A DNA stretch of 64,000 nucleotides from Pseudomonas sp. URIL14HWK12:I12 (GTDB taxonomy: Bacteria > Pseudomonadota > Gammaproteobacteria > Pseudomonadales > Pseudomonadaceae): NCBI RefSeq assembly GCF_003097135.1, contig NZ_QEQL01000001.1:806001-870000 (forward strand). The letters are read 5' to 3'. The notes under the pieces are model-generated. The model was not told where the DNA came from. It worked only from the letters and a program-made list of their open reading frames with translations, and did not search any database. A program made the translations under genes and the position numbers. Shown one piece after another: positions 18,114-27,262 of the stretch (position 1 is its first letter; the number at the start of each line of letters is the position of its first letter).

Positions 18114-18599
18114 ATGATCGACCCGAATACCTACAAAGAAGTGATGGCATCGTTCCCCTCGGGTGTGACCGTGGTCACTACCCTGGACGCAGACCAGCAG
18201 ATCGTCGGCATCACCGCCAGCGCCTTCAGTGCGCTGTCGCTGGACCCTGCCCTGGTGCTGTTCTGCCCCAACTACACCAGCAACACCTACCCGTTGCTGG
18301 TCAAGAACAAACAATTCGCCATTCATCTGCTGGCCGGCGAGATGCAACCGCACGCTTTCGCGTTCGCCAGCAAGGATAAGGAAAAAGCCCGCCTGCACGA
18401 ATGGGAGCTCAGCGCGCTGGGCAACCCCCTGCTCAAGGGCGCGACGGCGATCATCGAGTGCACCCTGTGGCGCGAGTACGAAGGCGGTGACCACGCGATC
18501 ATCGTCGGCGAGGTGCAGAACCTGATTCTGCCGCAAGAGCCCGTGGTGCCGATGATCTACCACAAGGGCAAGATGGGGGCGCTGCCGGCGTTCTATTGA
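18114..18599 (+). CDS. Flavin reductase family protein (RutF/HpaC-like)
   Basis: A 161-residue flavin reductase domain protein: FPSGVTVVTTLDADQQIVGI near the start, then TASAFSALSLDPALVLFC and, near the end, MIYHKGKMGALPAFY. Such proteins reduce FMN or FAD with NAD(P)H and hand the reduced flavin to a separate monooxygenase. No monooxygenase component is encoded in this operon or elsewhere in the window, so the partner must lie elsewhere. The start at 18114 (GGAG nine bases upstream) is preferred over the ATG at 18108. Last gene of the operon. Confidence 0.9.
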   Translation: MIDPNTYKEVMASFPSGVTVVTTLDADQQIVGITASAFSALSLDPALVLFCPNYTSNTYPLLVKNKQFAIHLLAGEMQPHAFAFASKDKEKARLHEWELSALGNPLLKGATAIIECTLWREYEGGDHAIIVGEVQNLILPQEPVVPMIYHKGKMGALPAFY

Positions 18600-18650
18600 C
18601 AACCCGCTGTTGAGCTTGGCGCGCAGCAATGGAAAGATACGCAGCATGTT

Positions 18651-18785
18651 TGGCTTGCCTGCGTGTTGGATGGGAGGGTGGACGAACAGCTGCGCTTATC
18701 GCTCCAACGCATGAGCGCCATGCGGCACAGCCGCTCTTCCACCGCCTCCCCATCGGATGCCCACCGCGCCAAGGTTTGCCAGTAA
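18651..18785. repeat. Imperfect long inverted repeat between flavin reductase and gntR genes
   Basis: The left half (about 18651-18703, containing ggatgggagggtggacgaac) resembles the reverse complement of the right half (about 18716-18785, containing gatggggaggcggtggaaga), roughly three quarters identical by eye with small gaps. The transcript could fold into a long imperfect hairpin in the 208-base gap before gntR. It does not resemble known Pseudomonas REP sequences. Confidence 0.4.
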
Positions 18786-18807
18786 GCCCCTTATTCAAGA
18801 GCACTCG

Positions 18808-19557
18808 ATGAAACGCCTGCCCCTCGACGACAGCTTCAAGGTCAACCGTACCCCCGTCACCCTGCGGGAAATCGTGCTCGACAAGCTTCGCAGCGCCATT
18901 CTCAACTTCCAGTTGCTGCCGGGCGACCGCCTGGTCGAACGCGACCTGTGCGACCGCCTCGGGGTAAGCCGCACCTCCGTGCGAGAAGCATTGCGCCACC
19001 TGGAGTCCGAAGGGCTGGTGGAATTCGCCGACGCCAAGGGCCCGCGTGTCGCGATCATCACCCTTGCAGACGCCTGCGACCTCTACGAGCTGCGAGCAGT
19101 GCTCGAAGGGCTGATCGTGCAATTGTTCACTTTGCGCGCGAAGGCCAAGGACATCCGTGCCTTGGAAAAAGCGCTGGAGGTCAACCGCCAGGCCCTGGAG
19201 CAAGCCGAGCTTCCTCAGGTACTGGATTCGGTGCAGGGTTTCTACGACGTCCTGCTCGAAGGTTGCGGCAACCTCGCCGCCGCCACTCAACTGCGCCAGT
19301 TGCAGGCACGCATCAGTTACCTGCGCGCCACCTCGGTGTCACAGAAGAACCGCCGCGGTGCCTCCAACGCGGAGATGGAACGCATCGTGGAAGCGATCAA
19401 GAGCGGCGATGCAATGGCCGCGCATCAGGCGTCGGTCGACCACGTACGAGCGGCGGCCAAGGTAGCGCTGGACTACCTGCGCCAGCAGCAGGAAGGCAGC
19501 GAAGTGCGGGAGCTGCTCTCGCCCATCGCTCTGGCCGAACCCGGCGTAGGCCGCTGA
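18808..19557 (+). CDS. GntR-family transcriptional regulator, FadR subfamily
   Basis: A 249-residue regulator. The N-terminal winged helix (about 10-80) has LREIVLDKLRSAILNFQLLP and CDRLGVSRTSVREALRHLES; the C-terminal all-helical FCD ligand domain (about 90-225) follows. One of the usual FCD metal-ligand positions seems changed (FYDVLLEG where FH..L is common), so metal use is uncertain. It lies 208 bases after the flavin reductase gene on the same strand and four bases from a NUDIX gene. It is the likely reader of the GGTAT-N6-ATACC palindromes at 15138, 37916 and 39095; that link is inference. Confidence 0.93.
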   Translation: MKRLPLDDSFKVNRTPVTLREIVLDKLRSAILNFQLLPGDRLVERDLCDRLGVSRTSVREALRHLESEGLVEFADAKGPRVAIITLADACDLYELRAVLEGLIVQLFTLRAKAKDIRALEKALEVNRQALEQAELPQVLDSVQGFYDVLLEGCGNLAAATQLRQLQARISYLRATSVSQKNRRGASNAEMERIVEAIKSGDAMAAHQASVDHVRAAAKVALDYLRQQQEGSEVRELLSPIALAEPGVGR

Positions 19558-19559
19558 AC

Positions 19560-20123
19560 ATGCCCGCGCCGCGCTACTGCCCGCAGTGCGGCAACCCCCA
19601 ACTGGCCGAGGGTATCCCCGCCGGCGACACCCATCGGCGGCTGCATTGCCCGGGGTGCGGCTACGTGCACTACCTCAACCCCAAGATCATTGCAGGCTGT
19701 ATCGTCGAGCACGATGGCCGTTACCTGCTCTGCCAGCGTGCCATCGCTCCGCGCCCAGGCACTTGGACGTTGCCGGCCGGTTTCATGGAGGCCGGCGAAA
19801 CCACCGAGCAGGCGGCCCTGCGTGAAACCTTCGAGGAAGCTGGAGTGCGCGCTCAATTGATCGCGCCTTACTCACTGTTCAGTGTGCCGCGCATCAGTGA
19901 GGTGTATATCCTGTTTCGTGCCACCTTGCTGAGCATGGACGAACACTGGGGGGAGGAATCGCTGGATCGGCGCTTCTTCGCGCCTGACGAGATCCCCTGG
20001 GGCAACATCTACTACCCGGCCATTCGGCAGATCCTTGAGCGCTACATCGAAGAGCGCCAGCGAGGGGTATTCGGGATCTATACCGGCAATGACGATGAAG
20101 GGACGGTACATTTCATGCGCTGA
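19560..20123 (+). CDS. NUDIX hydrolase with N-terminal zinc ribbon
   Basis: A 187-residue protein. An N-terminal zinc ribbon (YCPQCGNP and HCPGCGYVH) precedes a NUDIX domain whose box is intact: GFMEAGETTEQAALRETFEE followed by AG. Family members cleave nucleoside diphosphates linked to another group, such as NADH, ADP-ribose or FAD. It starts two bases after the gntR stop, so the two are probably co-transcribed. In a flavin-related neighbourhood an FAD- or NADH-type substrate is an attractive guess but not shown. Confidence 0.92.
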   Translation: MPAPRYCPQCGNPQLAEGIPAGDTHRRLHCPGCGYVHYLNPKIIAGCIVEHDGRYLLCQRAIAPRPGTWTLPAGFMEAGETTEQAALRETFEEAGVRAQLIAPYSLFSVPRISEVYILFRATLLSMDEHWGEESLDRRFFAPDEIPWGNIYYPAIRQILERYIEERQRGVFGIYTGNDDEGTVHFMR

Positions 20124-20301
20124 GCGGGTACGCCTCGGTAATCCGCAGGCATTCAACGTACTGGCGGTGTCGAAGCCACGGCGAGTGAAGGGGTGAACTG
20201 TATCGGCCGTGTGTAGGTTGCCTGAAGCGCCGCCGATCTTCGGATGAACGGTACAACACACGAGTTGCCCGCCAACGTCCTTTAGCGGCTAATAGTGGCA
20301 A

Positions 20302-20341
20302 CTTGACATGGAGTCGGGCCCTTCTCCCCATCCGTGTCAAG
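20302..20341 (+). promoter_or_regulatory. Inverted repeat covering the ribosome site of the chemoreceptor gene
   Basis: CTTGACA (20302-20308) pairs with TGTCAAG (20335-20341); the right arm overlaps the AAGGA ribosome site used at 20352. It could be a 5'-UTR hairpin that limits translation or an operator. Seen directly; function inferred. Confidence 0.4.
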
Positions 20342-20351
20342 GAACATCGTT

Positions 20352-21959
20352 ATGTTACGTACCCTGCGCCTTAAAACTCGCGCTGCGTTGAGTTTCGGCC
20401 TGATCTGCCTGCTGCTGATCTTGCTGAGTGTGAACGCGCTATCAAAGATGAGCGACCTCAACCACGCCGCGAGCGAACTGGGCACCGACTGGTTGCCGAG
20501 CGTGCGCCAGGCCGATGTGATCGAAGCCGACACCCTGCGCTTGCGCCTGGCGCTGCTGCACTACGTTACCGAAGATGACAAGGCGACCTTGCGTAGCCAG
20601 CTCGGGGCAAGCCGCGACGCACTGCAAAAAAATCTGGCTGCGTACGAAGCCGATGTGTCCAGTGCAAACGAAGCGCAGCTGTACGAAAACCTGAAGCGCA
20701 GCACTGGCGCCTACCTGGACGCGCTCAAGGCGATCCTGGCCATGAACGTGCCGGCCGAGCAGTTGGTGGCCTACGTCAACAGCGTTACGGTACCGCTGGC
20801 CAGCGCCGCCCAAGCAGACGTGGAAGCCCTAGTGGCCCTGAATAACACCAGTGCACAAACGGCCTATACCAGCGCTCAGGAGCACTACCAGCAGGGGCTG
20901 GTAGCCACCTTTGCAATCATAGGCCTGGCCATTGCCATGACGTTGCTCGTAGCCATGCTGTTCACCCGCAGTGTTGTGCTGCCGGTGCAAAAGTTGATGG
21001 GTGTGACACGTGAAATCGCCCAAGGGCGGTTGGGGAGCAGCGTGGAGGTCAGCGGCGCGGATGAAATCACCGAGCTGCAAAGCGCGACCGAATCCATGCA
21101 GAACAACCTGCGCTCGACGCTGCAGTTGGTCACCGATTCGGCCGTTCAATTGGCCGCTGCCGCAGAAGAGCTGGCGCAGATTACCCAACAGGCGCGTCAG
21201 GGCATCGCCCGCCAAGGCCAGGAAACCGAATTGGCCGCGACTGCAGTGACGCAGATGACCACCGCGGTCGAGGAAGTGGCCCGCAACGCCACGTTCGCCG
21301 CCCAGGCTACCCAGGCGTCGCAACAATCCGCAGCCCAAGGCCGGGAGCGCGTGGTGCAGACCCTCTCTTCCATCACCCGGTTGTCAGACTCCGTGGCCAG
21401 CACCAGTGATCAGGTCAGCCAGCTTGCCAACCAGACCCAAAGCATCAGCCAGGTGCTGGAAGTGATCCGCGGGATCGCCGACCAGACCAACCTGCTGGCG
21501 CTCAACGCAGCTATCGAAGCAGCCCGCGCGGGCGAGCAGGGCCGGGGCTTCGCGGTGGTAGCCGACGAGGTGCGGGCCTTGGCCCATCGGACCCAGAGCT
21601 CGACCCAGGACATCGAAAAAATGATCGACGGCATCCGCTTGGGTTCGCAGCAGGCCGTTCAGGCGATGGCCCTGAGCAGCAGCGAAGCCGGGAAGACCCT
21701 CCGGGTAGCGGAGGAAGCCGGCGAAGCGATCCACCGCATTACCGACGCCATCGGCGAGATCAGCGAGAAGAACCTGGTGATCGCTTCGGCCTCCGAACAG
21801 CAGGCGCAGGTTGCCCGCTCGGTGGATCACAACCTTGTGAGCATCAAGGACTTGGCCGGGCACAGTGCTTCGGCGGCGACCCAGACGGCAGAAGCCAGTG
21901 CGGAGTTGTCGCGGCTGGCGGTGAATCTGAATGGAGTGGTGGCGCGGTTCAGTTTTTAA
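20352..21959 (+). CDS. Methyl-accepting chemotaxis protein
   Basis: A 535-residue chemoreceptor. TM1 lies at about residues 13-33, a four-helix-bundle-type periplasmic sensor at about 35-185, TM2 at about 188-210, HAMP at about 210-262 and the signalling domain with the conserved tip [20 protein letters not shown] followed by [20 protein letters not shown]. It would signal to CheA/CheW. There is no C-terminal CheR/CheB docking pentapeptide. AAGGA lies upstream of the ATG; an in-frame GTG at 20334 is less likely. The ligand is unknown. Confidence 0.95.
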   Translation: MLRTLRLKTRAALSFGLICLLLILLSVNALSKMSDLNHAASELGTDWLPSVRQADVIEADTLRLRLALLHYVTEDDKATLRSQLGASRDALQKNLAAYEADVSSANEAQLYENLKRSTGAYLDALKAILAMNVPAEQLVAYVNSVTVPLASAAQADVEALVALNNTSAQTAYTSAQEHYQQGLVATFAIIGLAIAMTLLVAMLFTRSVVLPVQKLMGVTREIAQGRLGSSVEVSGADEITELQSATESMQNNLRSTLQLVTDSAVQLAAAAEELAQITQQARQGIARQGQETELAATAVTQMTTAVEEVARNATFAAQATQASQQSAAQGRERVVQTLSSITRLSDSVASTSDQVSQLANQTQSISQVLEVIRGIADQTNLLALNAAIEAARAGEQGRGFAVVADEVRALAHRTQSSTQDIEKMIDGIRLGSQQAVQAMALSSSEAGKTLRVAEEAGEAIHRITDAIGEISEKNLVIASASEQQAQVARSVDHNLVSIKDLAGHSASAATQTAEASAELSRLAVNLNGVVARFSF

Positions 21960-22130
21960 GTGGCCCAGCTTCTGGCGATCATCGCGATCGTGCTTGACGA
22001 TCCCCCGGCCAAGCGTTGAGCTCGGAGTGTTCTAAGTAGCGCCCAATGGTTTATTTTGCGCAGCCAAATTTGACCGTTCCGTCAGCATTCACGTAGGGTG
22101 GGCGGTTTTTCTCGCCACACGAGCCGCCCG

Positions 22131-23312
22131 ATGCCGCACCGCCCCACACTTCCACCCACGGTCTACCTGCTAAGCCTGACCATCTTTTCTCTGGTAACCG
22201 CCGAATTCATGGTCGCCGGCATGATGCCGGCGCTGGCCGAAGCTTTTTCGGTAAGCCTGGCGCAAGTGGGTAACCTGATCGCCTATTACGCGCTGGGCAT
22301 GTGCCTGGGCGGCCCGCCCATGACAATAGCGTTGCTGGCGCTGCGAGTAGGCAACAAGACCGCGCTGGTCGGCTTGCTGGCGTTGTACGTTGCCGCCGGC
22401 GTGCTGGCTGCCGTCGCGCAGAGTTATGAGGTACTTGCGCTAGCGCGCATCGTGATGGGGATTGCCAGTGCCGCCTGCATCGGCCTGTGCATGACCATTT
22501 GCGCGGGCTTGGTGGCTTCGCAGGTGCGCGGCCAGGCGGTGGCTGTCGTGCTTGCCGGGCTGATGCTCTCTCCGGTGGCCGGCGTTCCATTGACCACCTG
22601 GGTGGAGCAACACCATGGCTGGCGCGCCAGTGCCTGGCTGGTGGTGGGCCTGGCCCTGCTGTGCACGGTGTTGGCTGCCTGGCGCCTGCCGGCGGAGCAC
22701 AACGACGCCACACCTGACCTGCGCCGTGAATGGGCCAGCCTCCGTAATCGCCCGCTCTGGGGGGCGTACGTCACCAGCGGGCTCATCATCGGCGCAACCT
22801 TCGCCGCGTTCAGCTACTGCACCCCCATTCTGGTCCAGCTACTGCACGTGGCCCCCGCGCACGTTGCCCCCTTGCTGGCGCTGTATGGCGTCGCGAACGT
22901 CATTGGAAATACGCTCGTCGGGCGCATCGCCGATCGCCACACGCGCGCCGCGCAGGCCGGGGGGCTGGTAATGATGGTGGTGCTGCTTGCCGGCATTGCC
23001 CTAAGCTCGGGCGTGCCGGTGCTGGGGCTGGCCTGCTTCATCGGCCTAGGCCTGACCGGCGTTGCGCTGAACCCGGCCATGGTCGCACGGGTGATGCGCG
23101 CTGCCGAGCCGGGGGCGCTGGTCAACACCCTGCACAGCTCGGTCATCACCGCAGGGCTTGCATTCGGCAGCTGGGCGGGGGGCGAGGCCATTAACGCCGG
23201 GTTGGGCCTTCAAGGCCCTTTATGGGTGGGCGCCGCCATGGCAGCGCTGGGCCTGGCCAGCCTGTTGCCGCGGTCGGCCTGGCAGCCGGCCAATGCTTGC
23301 GCCACGACCTGA
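22131..23312 (+). CDS. MFS transporter (DHA1-type drug/sugar efflux)
   Basis: A 393-residue major facilitator with about 12 hydrophobic segments, starting MPHRPTLPPTVYLLSLTIFS and containing the DHA1 N-terminal signature FMVAGMMPALAEAF and motif region GRIADRHTRAAQAGG in the second half. It resembles AraJ/chloramphenicol-efflux type permeases. The start at 22131 is chosen by family alignment; an upstream GTG (22098) is possible and neither has a strong ribosome site. It stands alone. The substrate is unknown. Confidence 0.88.
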   Translation: MPHRPTLPPTVYLLSLTIFSLVTAEFMVAGMMPALAEAFSVSLAQVGNLIAYYALGMCLGGPPMTIALLALRVGNKTALVGLLALYVAAGVLAAVAQSYEVLALARIVMGIASAACIGLCMTICAGLVASQVRGQAVAVVLAGLMLSPVAGVPLTTWVEQHHGWRASAWLVVGLALLCTVLAAWRLPAEHNDATPDLRREWASLRNRPLWGAYVTSGLIIGATFAAFSYCTPILVQLLHVAPAHVAPLLALYGVANVIGNTLVGRIADRHTRAAQAGGLVMMVVLLAGIALSSGVPVLGLACFIGLGLTGVALNPAMVARVMRAAEPGALVNTLHSSVITAGLAFGSWAGGEAINAGLGLQGPLWVGAAMAALGLASLLPRSAWQPANACATT

Positions 23313-23382
23313 CCGGCCCGCTGGCGGCCCCGCAAAACGGCGCGTAAGATAGCGATACGCCATTAATTGCGACACCGCGCCT

Positions 23383-25911
23383 ATGCCCCTACGTTCCCCA
23401 GCCCGCGCAGCCGTACGCAGTCGCCAGCTGCTGCTGCGGTTGCTGCCGGCGATTGCCGCGCTGCTGGCGCTTATCGGGCTGGGTGGTTACCTGCTGGTGA
23501 GTAGCGCACTGCGCCAAGACGCCGATGTGCAGAGGCGTTCAGCGATTTACATCGACCGTACCCTGCACCAAGCCAGCTCGGAAATCAGCCGCAATATCGT
23601 CAACTACGCCAAATGGGGTGAAGCCTATCTTCACCTGCACGTGAACGTGGACCGGCATTGGGCAGACGACCAGCGCAACGTGGGCTCGGTGCCCTTCGAG
23701 CTGTACGGCTATGACGGTGTATTCGTCACCGACGCCCAAGACCAGACCGTCTACTCCGTGATCGAAGGGGTACCGGCGCAGGTGCAGGCGCAGCGATGGC
23801 TGCGGGGCGACCTTGCGCGCTTGCTCGCCGACGCTCGAGCCCACGACAGCAATGAGAGCGGCGTGGTCGGGGTGCTCAAGGTCGGGGGCATTCCTGCCCT
23901 GGTCGCTGCCGCAACCATCAGTACCGGGGCCACCGACGTTCCCAAAGTGCCCGGGCCGGATTCGATCCTGCTGTTCGTCAGCCTGCTCGACAGCCACAAG
24001 CTGCGCACCATGAGCCAGACCTACGGCCTGCCTGACATCACGCTAAGCGATCAACCCATGCCGGGCCTGCAGGCCATTCCCTTGCTCGGTTCGGCACAGT
24101 GGATCAACTGGAAGGCCCCGCAGCCGGGGCTAGACCTGCTGAACCAGACCTTACCGATGTTCATCGCCGGCGTGCTCGCGCTATTGGTCGTGCTGGGCGC
24201 ATTGCTGCATTACGCGCTGGCGTCGGCTCGGGAGCTGGATGCGCAATTCAACGCGCTGCTGGTGAGCCAGGCCGACCTGAGCCACAGCGAACAGCGTTTT
24301 CGCGACATGGCCGAAGGCTCCTCCGACTGGTTGTGGGAAACTGACCAGCTCGGCCGTTTAACCTACCTTTCCGAACGTTTCACGCAGGTGACCGGCGCCG
24401 CTCCGCAGTACTGGTTAGGCCAGCCTCTGGCGCAGCTGCTGCAGCCGGAGGGCCAGCCGCTAGCCCCCTGGCTCGCCGCCAACCGGGGGGGTACGCTGGT
24501 GTGCAACTATCAGGACCAGCGCGGCCATGCCCGCGTGTGCCGGATCACCGCACGCGCCATCGAGGGAGACCAGGGCCACCGCGGCACTGCCACTGATATT
24601 ACCGAGGAGGTGCAGGCCCAGGCCGAGGTTCGGCACCTGTCGCTGCACGACAGCCTTACTGGCCTGCCTAATCGCCATCACCTGCATCAACGCCTCGAGC
24701 AATGGCTACAAGGCCCACTGGCATTACTGAGCCTGGACCTGGACCGTTTCAAACCAGTGAACGATACCTACGGCCATGGCGTAGGCGACCAGGTGCTGCA
24801 AGCGATCGCACAGCGCCTGCCCCGGCAGCTGCGCGAACCTGACCTGGTAGCGCGCGTCGGGGGCGACGAATTCATCATCGCCCTGCCCGGCCTGAGTGAC
24901 ACCCGCGCCATCGAGGCGCTTTGCCAGCGGCTGGTGGAAGCGATCTGCCAACCGCTTCAGCTAGGCGAGCACACGGTGTTTCTGGGCACCAGCATCGGCG
25001 TTGCGCTCGCCCCGGCGAATGCCACGACCGCCGAAGAGCTGCTGCGGGTGGCCGACATTGCGCTGTACCAGGCCAAAGCAGCGGGCCGCAGCACCTGGCG
25101 ATTCTATACCGAGGCCATGAATGGCCGCCTGCTCGCGCGCCAGAACCTCGAGCAGGCGTTGCGTCAGGCCATGGCCCAAAGCGAACTGCGCCTGCACTAT
25201 CAGCCCCGTTATGCACTGGCCAGCGGCCGCCTCAGTGGCTTCGAGGCGTTGCTGCGCTGGCAGCATCCACAACGCGGATTGTTGCTACCTGAAGCCTTTC
25301 TCGACATTGCCGAGGACTGCGGCCTGATCCGCCCGCTCGGGCGCTGGGTGCTGGCGCAAAGCTGCATGCAGGCCACCTGCTGGCCGGCGGGCACGGTACT
25401 GGTAGTCAACCTGTCGCCAGGGCAGTTTGGCGAACCGGATCGTCTGCTCCAGGCGGTGAGCGATGCACTGGCTGGCAGTGGCCTGCCGCCGCAACGGCTG
25501 GTGCTGGAAATCGGTGAGCACGTATTGATGAGCGATGCGGTGCTGCCAACCCTGCATGAGCTCAAGGCGCTCGGCGTGTGCCTGAGCCTGGATGACTTTG
25601 GCAGTGGCGCGGCGGGCCTGGGCTGGCTGCGTGACGGTCTGTTCGAACGGCTGACCCTTGCGCGTCGTTTCATGCAGGCGATCCACACGCCCGGCGCCGA
25701 CCAGGCCATCGTGCGCGCTACCGTTCAACTGGCCGGTGAGCTGAGCTTGAGTGTAACGGCCAAGGGTGTTGAAACCGCCGAGCAACAAGCCAGCCTGCAG
25801 CGCCTGGGGTGCGACGAAGCACAAGGGCACTATTTCAGCCCTGCACTGCCCGCCGAGCTATTGACCGGCGCCGGCCTCAACAGCGCAGCCGAACTGCTCC
25901 CTCCGGGCTGA
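23383..25911 (+). CDS. CHASE4-PAS-GGDEF-EAL c-di-GMP protein, EAL site degenerate
   Basis: An 842-residue inner-membrane protein. TM1 is at about 20-40, a CHASE4-like periplasmic sensor at about 45-255, TM2 at about 258-280, PAS at about 300-410, GGDEF at about 420-585 and EAL at about 600-830. The cyclase motif RVGGDEFIIAL is intact. In the EAL domain, EALLRW, VVNLSPGQF and LDDFGSG are present, but the usual LKID lysine region reads LTLARRF, so the lysine is missing and phosphodiesterase activity is doubtful. It probably works as a diguanylate cyclase or c-di-GMP sensor. Its end overlaps the convergent DUF1835 gene by 35 bases. Confidence 0.93.
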   Translation: MPLRSPARAAVRSRQLLLRLLPAIAALLALIGLGGYLLVSSALRQDADVQRRSAIYIDRTLHQASSEISRNIVNYAKWGEAYLHLHVNVDRHWADDQRNVGSVPFELYGYDGVFVTDAQDQTVYSVIEGVPAQVQAQRWLRGDLARLLADARAHDSNESGVVGVLKVGGIPALVAAATISTGATDVPKVPGPDSILLFVSLLDSHKLRTMSQTYGLPDITLSDQPMPGLQAIPLLGSAQWINWKAPQPGLDLLNQTLPMFIAGVLALLVVLGALLHYALASARELDAQFNALLVSQADLSHSEQRFRDMAEGSSDWLWETDQLGRLTYLSERFTQVTGAAPQYWLGQPLAQLLQPEGQPLAPWLAANRGGTLVCNYQDQRGHARVCRITARAIEGDQGHRGTATDITEEVQAQAEVRHLSLHDSLTGLPNRHHLHQRLEQWLQGPLALLSLDLDRFKPVNDTYGHGVGDQVLQAIAQRLPRQLREPDLVARVGGDEFIIALPGLSDTRAIEALCQRLVEAICQPLQLGEHTVFLGTSIGVALAPANATTAEELLRVADIALYQAKAAGRSTWRFYTEAMNGRLLARQNLEQALRQAMAQSELRLHYQPRYALASGRLSGFEALLRWQHPQRGLLLPEAFLDIAEDCGLIRPLGRWVLAQSCMQATCWPAGTVLVVNLSPGQFGEPDRLLQAVSDALAGSGLPPQRLVLEIGEHVLMSDAVLPTLHELKALGVCLSLDDFGSGAAGLGWLRDGLFERLTLARRFMQAIHTPGADQAIVRATVQLAGELSLSVTAKGVETAEQQASLQRLGCDEAQGHYFSPALPAELLTGAGLNSAAELLPPG

Positions 25912-27121
25912 CGACCCAGCAGGGCTGGCCCGGCGCCAGCCGAACGCCACCGACCCAGCGCTCGGCCTGAACGTGGTCCAGCCAGTGAGCCTGGCCGGCC
26001 AATATGCGCTCTGCCAAAGGGGCCAGGCGCCACTGCCGCTGCGCCCAGACAGGGCCGGGCGTTTCCAGCAACAACGGCGTGGTGCCCCGGACCCACTGGC
26101 GCGAGAGGGCCTCGAACATCATGTCGCCCAGCCATGGCAACGGGTCGCCCTGCTCCATCAACCAGGCAAACACCTGCCCTGCCGCCATTGGCCCCCGGCG
26201 GGCCAGATACTGCAGGGTGAGCCGTTCGGTCAGGCTCAACCCGTCGGCTTCACCCGGCAGTTCCTGAAGCTGGCGAGCCATGGCCGGCCCCAACAACGGC
26301 AGTGCCGGTGTCGGCGACGCGGCCAGCCGCGCCCAAGCCTGCGGAGCCGGCGCACAGTAGGCAGCCCAGGCCTGCTTCGCCACCACCCGCGCAGGCTCGC
26401 CCAATGCGCGCCGTTGCGGCCAGAGCCAGGCAAGTACATCCGGAGCCAGCTGGCCAACCCCTATGAAGCGCTCGACGCCCGGCACGCTGGCGGCCTCGAC
26501 CAATTCCAGCCTGCGCGGCAGCGTTCCCAGCCCCGCGAGCACGCGAATCAGGAACAGCTGATCATAGGCATCGGCTTCGCACCACAGCACCACCTCGCTG
26601 CTAGCGTCGATAGCCCAGAGCGCTCCATATTCGTGGGCGAGCCGAGCAGCGGCGTCAGCCGGCTGCAGGTTGAAAGCCCGCGTAATGAACTTGGCACGCT
26701 CCGCCAGCAAGGCCTCAGGCGCCAGCGCCGGCACAGGGCCCATGGCCAGCGGGTCGCTGAGCATCTGGAAACCTCCCTTGAAGCCGGCGACCTTGAGCGA
26801 ATGCTGAATATCGTTGCCGCAGCGCCAGTGCGTGACCTGAGCGCTATCGCCCTCTCTGGCTTGGGGATTGCGCGCTGCAAAGTCCAGCGCATCGGCATGC
26901 GCCTTGAGCTTCGGCCAGCTGGAAAACCCCTGCTCTCGGGCGACCAGCCACTGGGTGTCGGCCAGTTGATAGGCGGGGCCGGCAATCCCAAGCTCGGCCA
27001 GCTGCAGGGCTACAGCCGGCGCCTGGCCAGAATGGAGTGCCTTGAGCAGGCGCTTGGCTTGTTTACGCAGAAACGCGATTTCAAGGCGGCCGTGATGGCG
27101 CGAAGAAGGGGATGTGGGCAT
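25877..27121 (-). CDS. DUF1835 domain-containing protein
   Basis: A 414-residue soluble protein. The N-terminal part (about 15-80) has the pattern LVAREQGFSSWPKLKAHADA seen in proteins with ankyrin-associated leaders, and about 100-230 matches DUF1835 (THWRCGNDIQHSLKVAGFKG). The C-terminal third resembles the DUF3658-like partner region (LQYLARRGPMAAGQVFAWLM). No catalytic role is known for the family. AGGAG lies upstream of the chosen ATG; the frame remains open to 27226. It overlaps the GGDEF/EAL gene tail-to-tail. Confidence 0.82.
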   Translation of the reverse strand: MPTSPSSRHHGRLEIAFLRKQAKRLLKALHSGQAPAVALQLAELGIAGPAYQLADTQWLVAREQGFSSWPKLKAHADALDFAARNPQAREGDSAQVTHWRCGNDIQHSLKVAGFKGGFQMLSDPLAMGPVPALAPEALLAERAKFITRAFNLQPADAAARLAHEYGALWAIDASSEVVLWCEADAYDQLFLIRVLAGLGTLPRRLELVEAASVPGVERFIGVGQLAPDVLAWLWPQRRALGEPARVVAKQAWAAYCAPAPQAWARLAASPTPALPLLGPAMARQLQELPGEADGLSLTERLTLQYLARRGPMAAGQVFAWLMEQGDPLPWLGDMMFEALSRQWVRGTTPLLLETPGPVWAQRQWRLAPLAERILAGQAHWLDHVQAERWVGGVRLAPGQPCWVVSPEGAVRLRC

Positions 27122-27262
27122 GCCAACTCCTGAGATGGCTGGGCCCGCCACTAGCCGGGAGCTGGTGAGTGAAGAGTCGAAACACGCCTCGGGCAACCCT
27201 TTGCGCGGACCGCGGGCGTGGCGCACGCCCCGGCGCCACTCTAAGCGCCACCCAGGCGTTGG

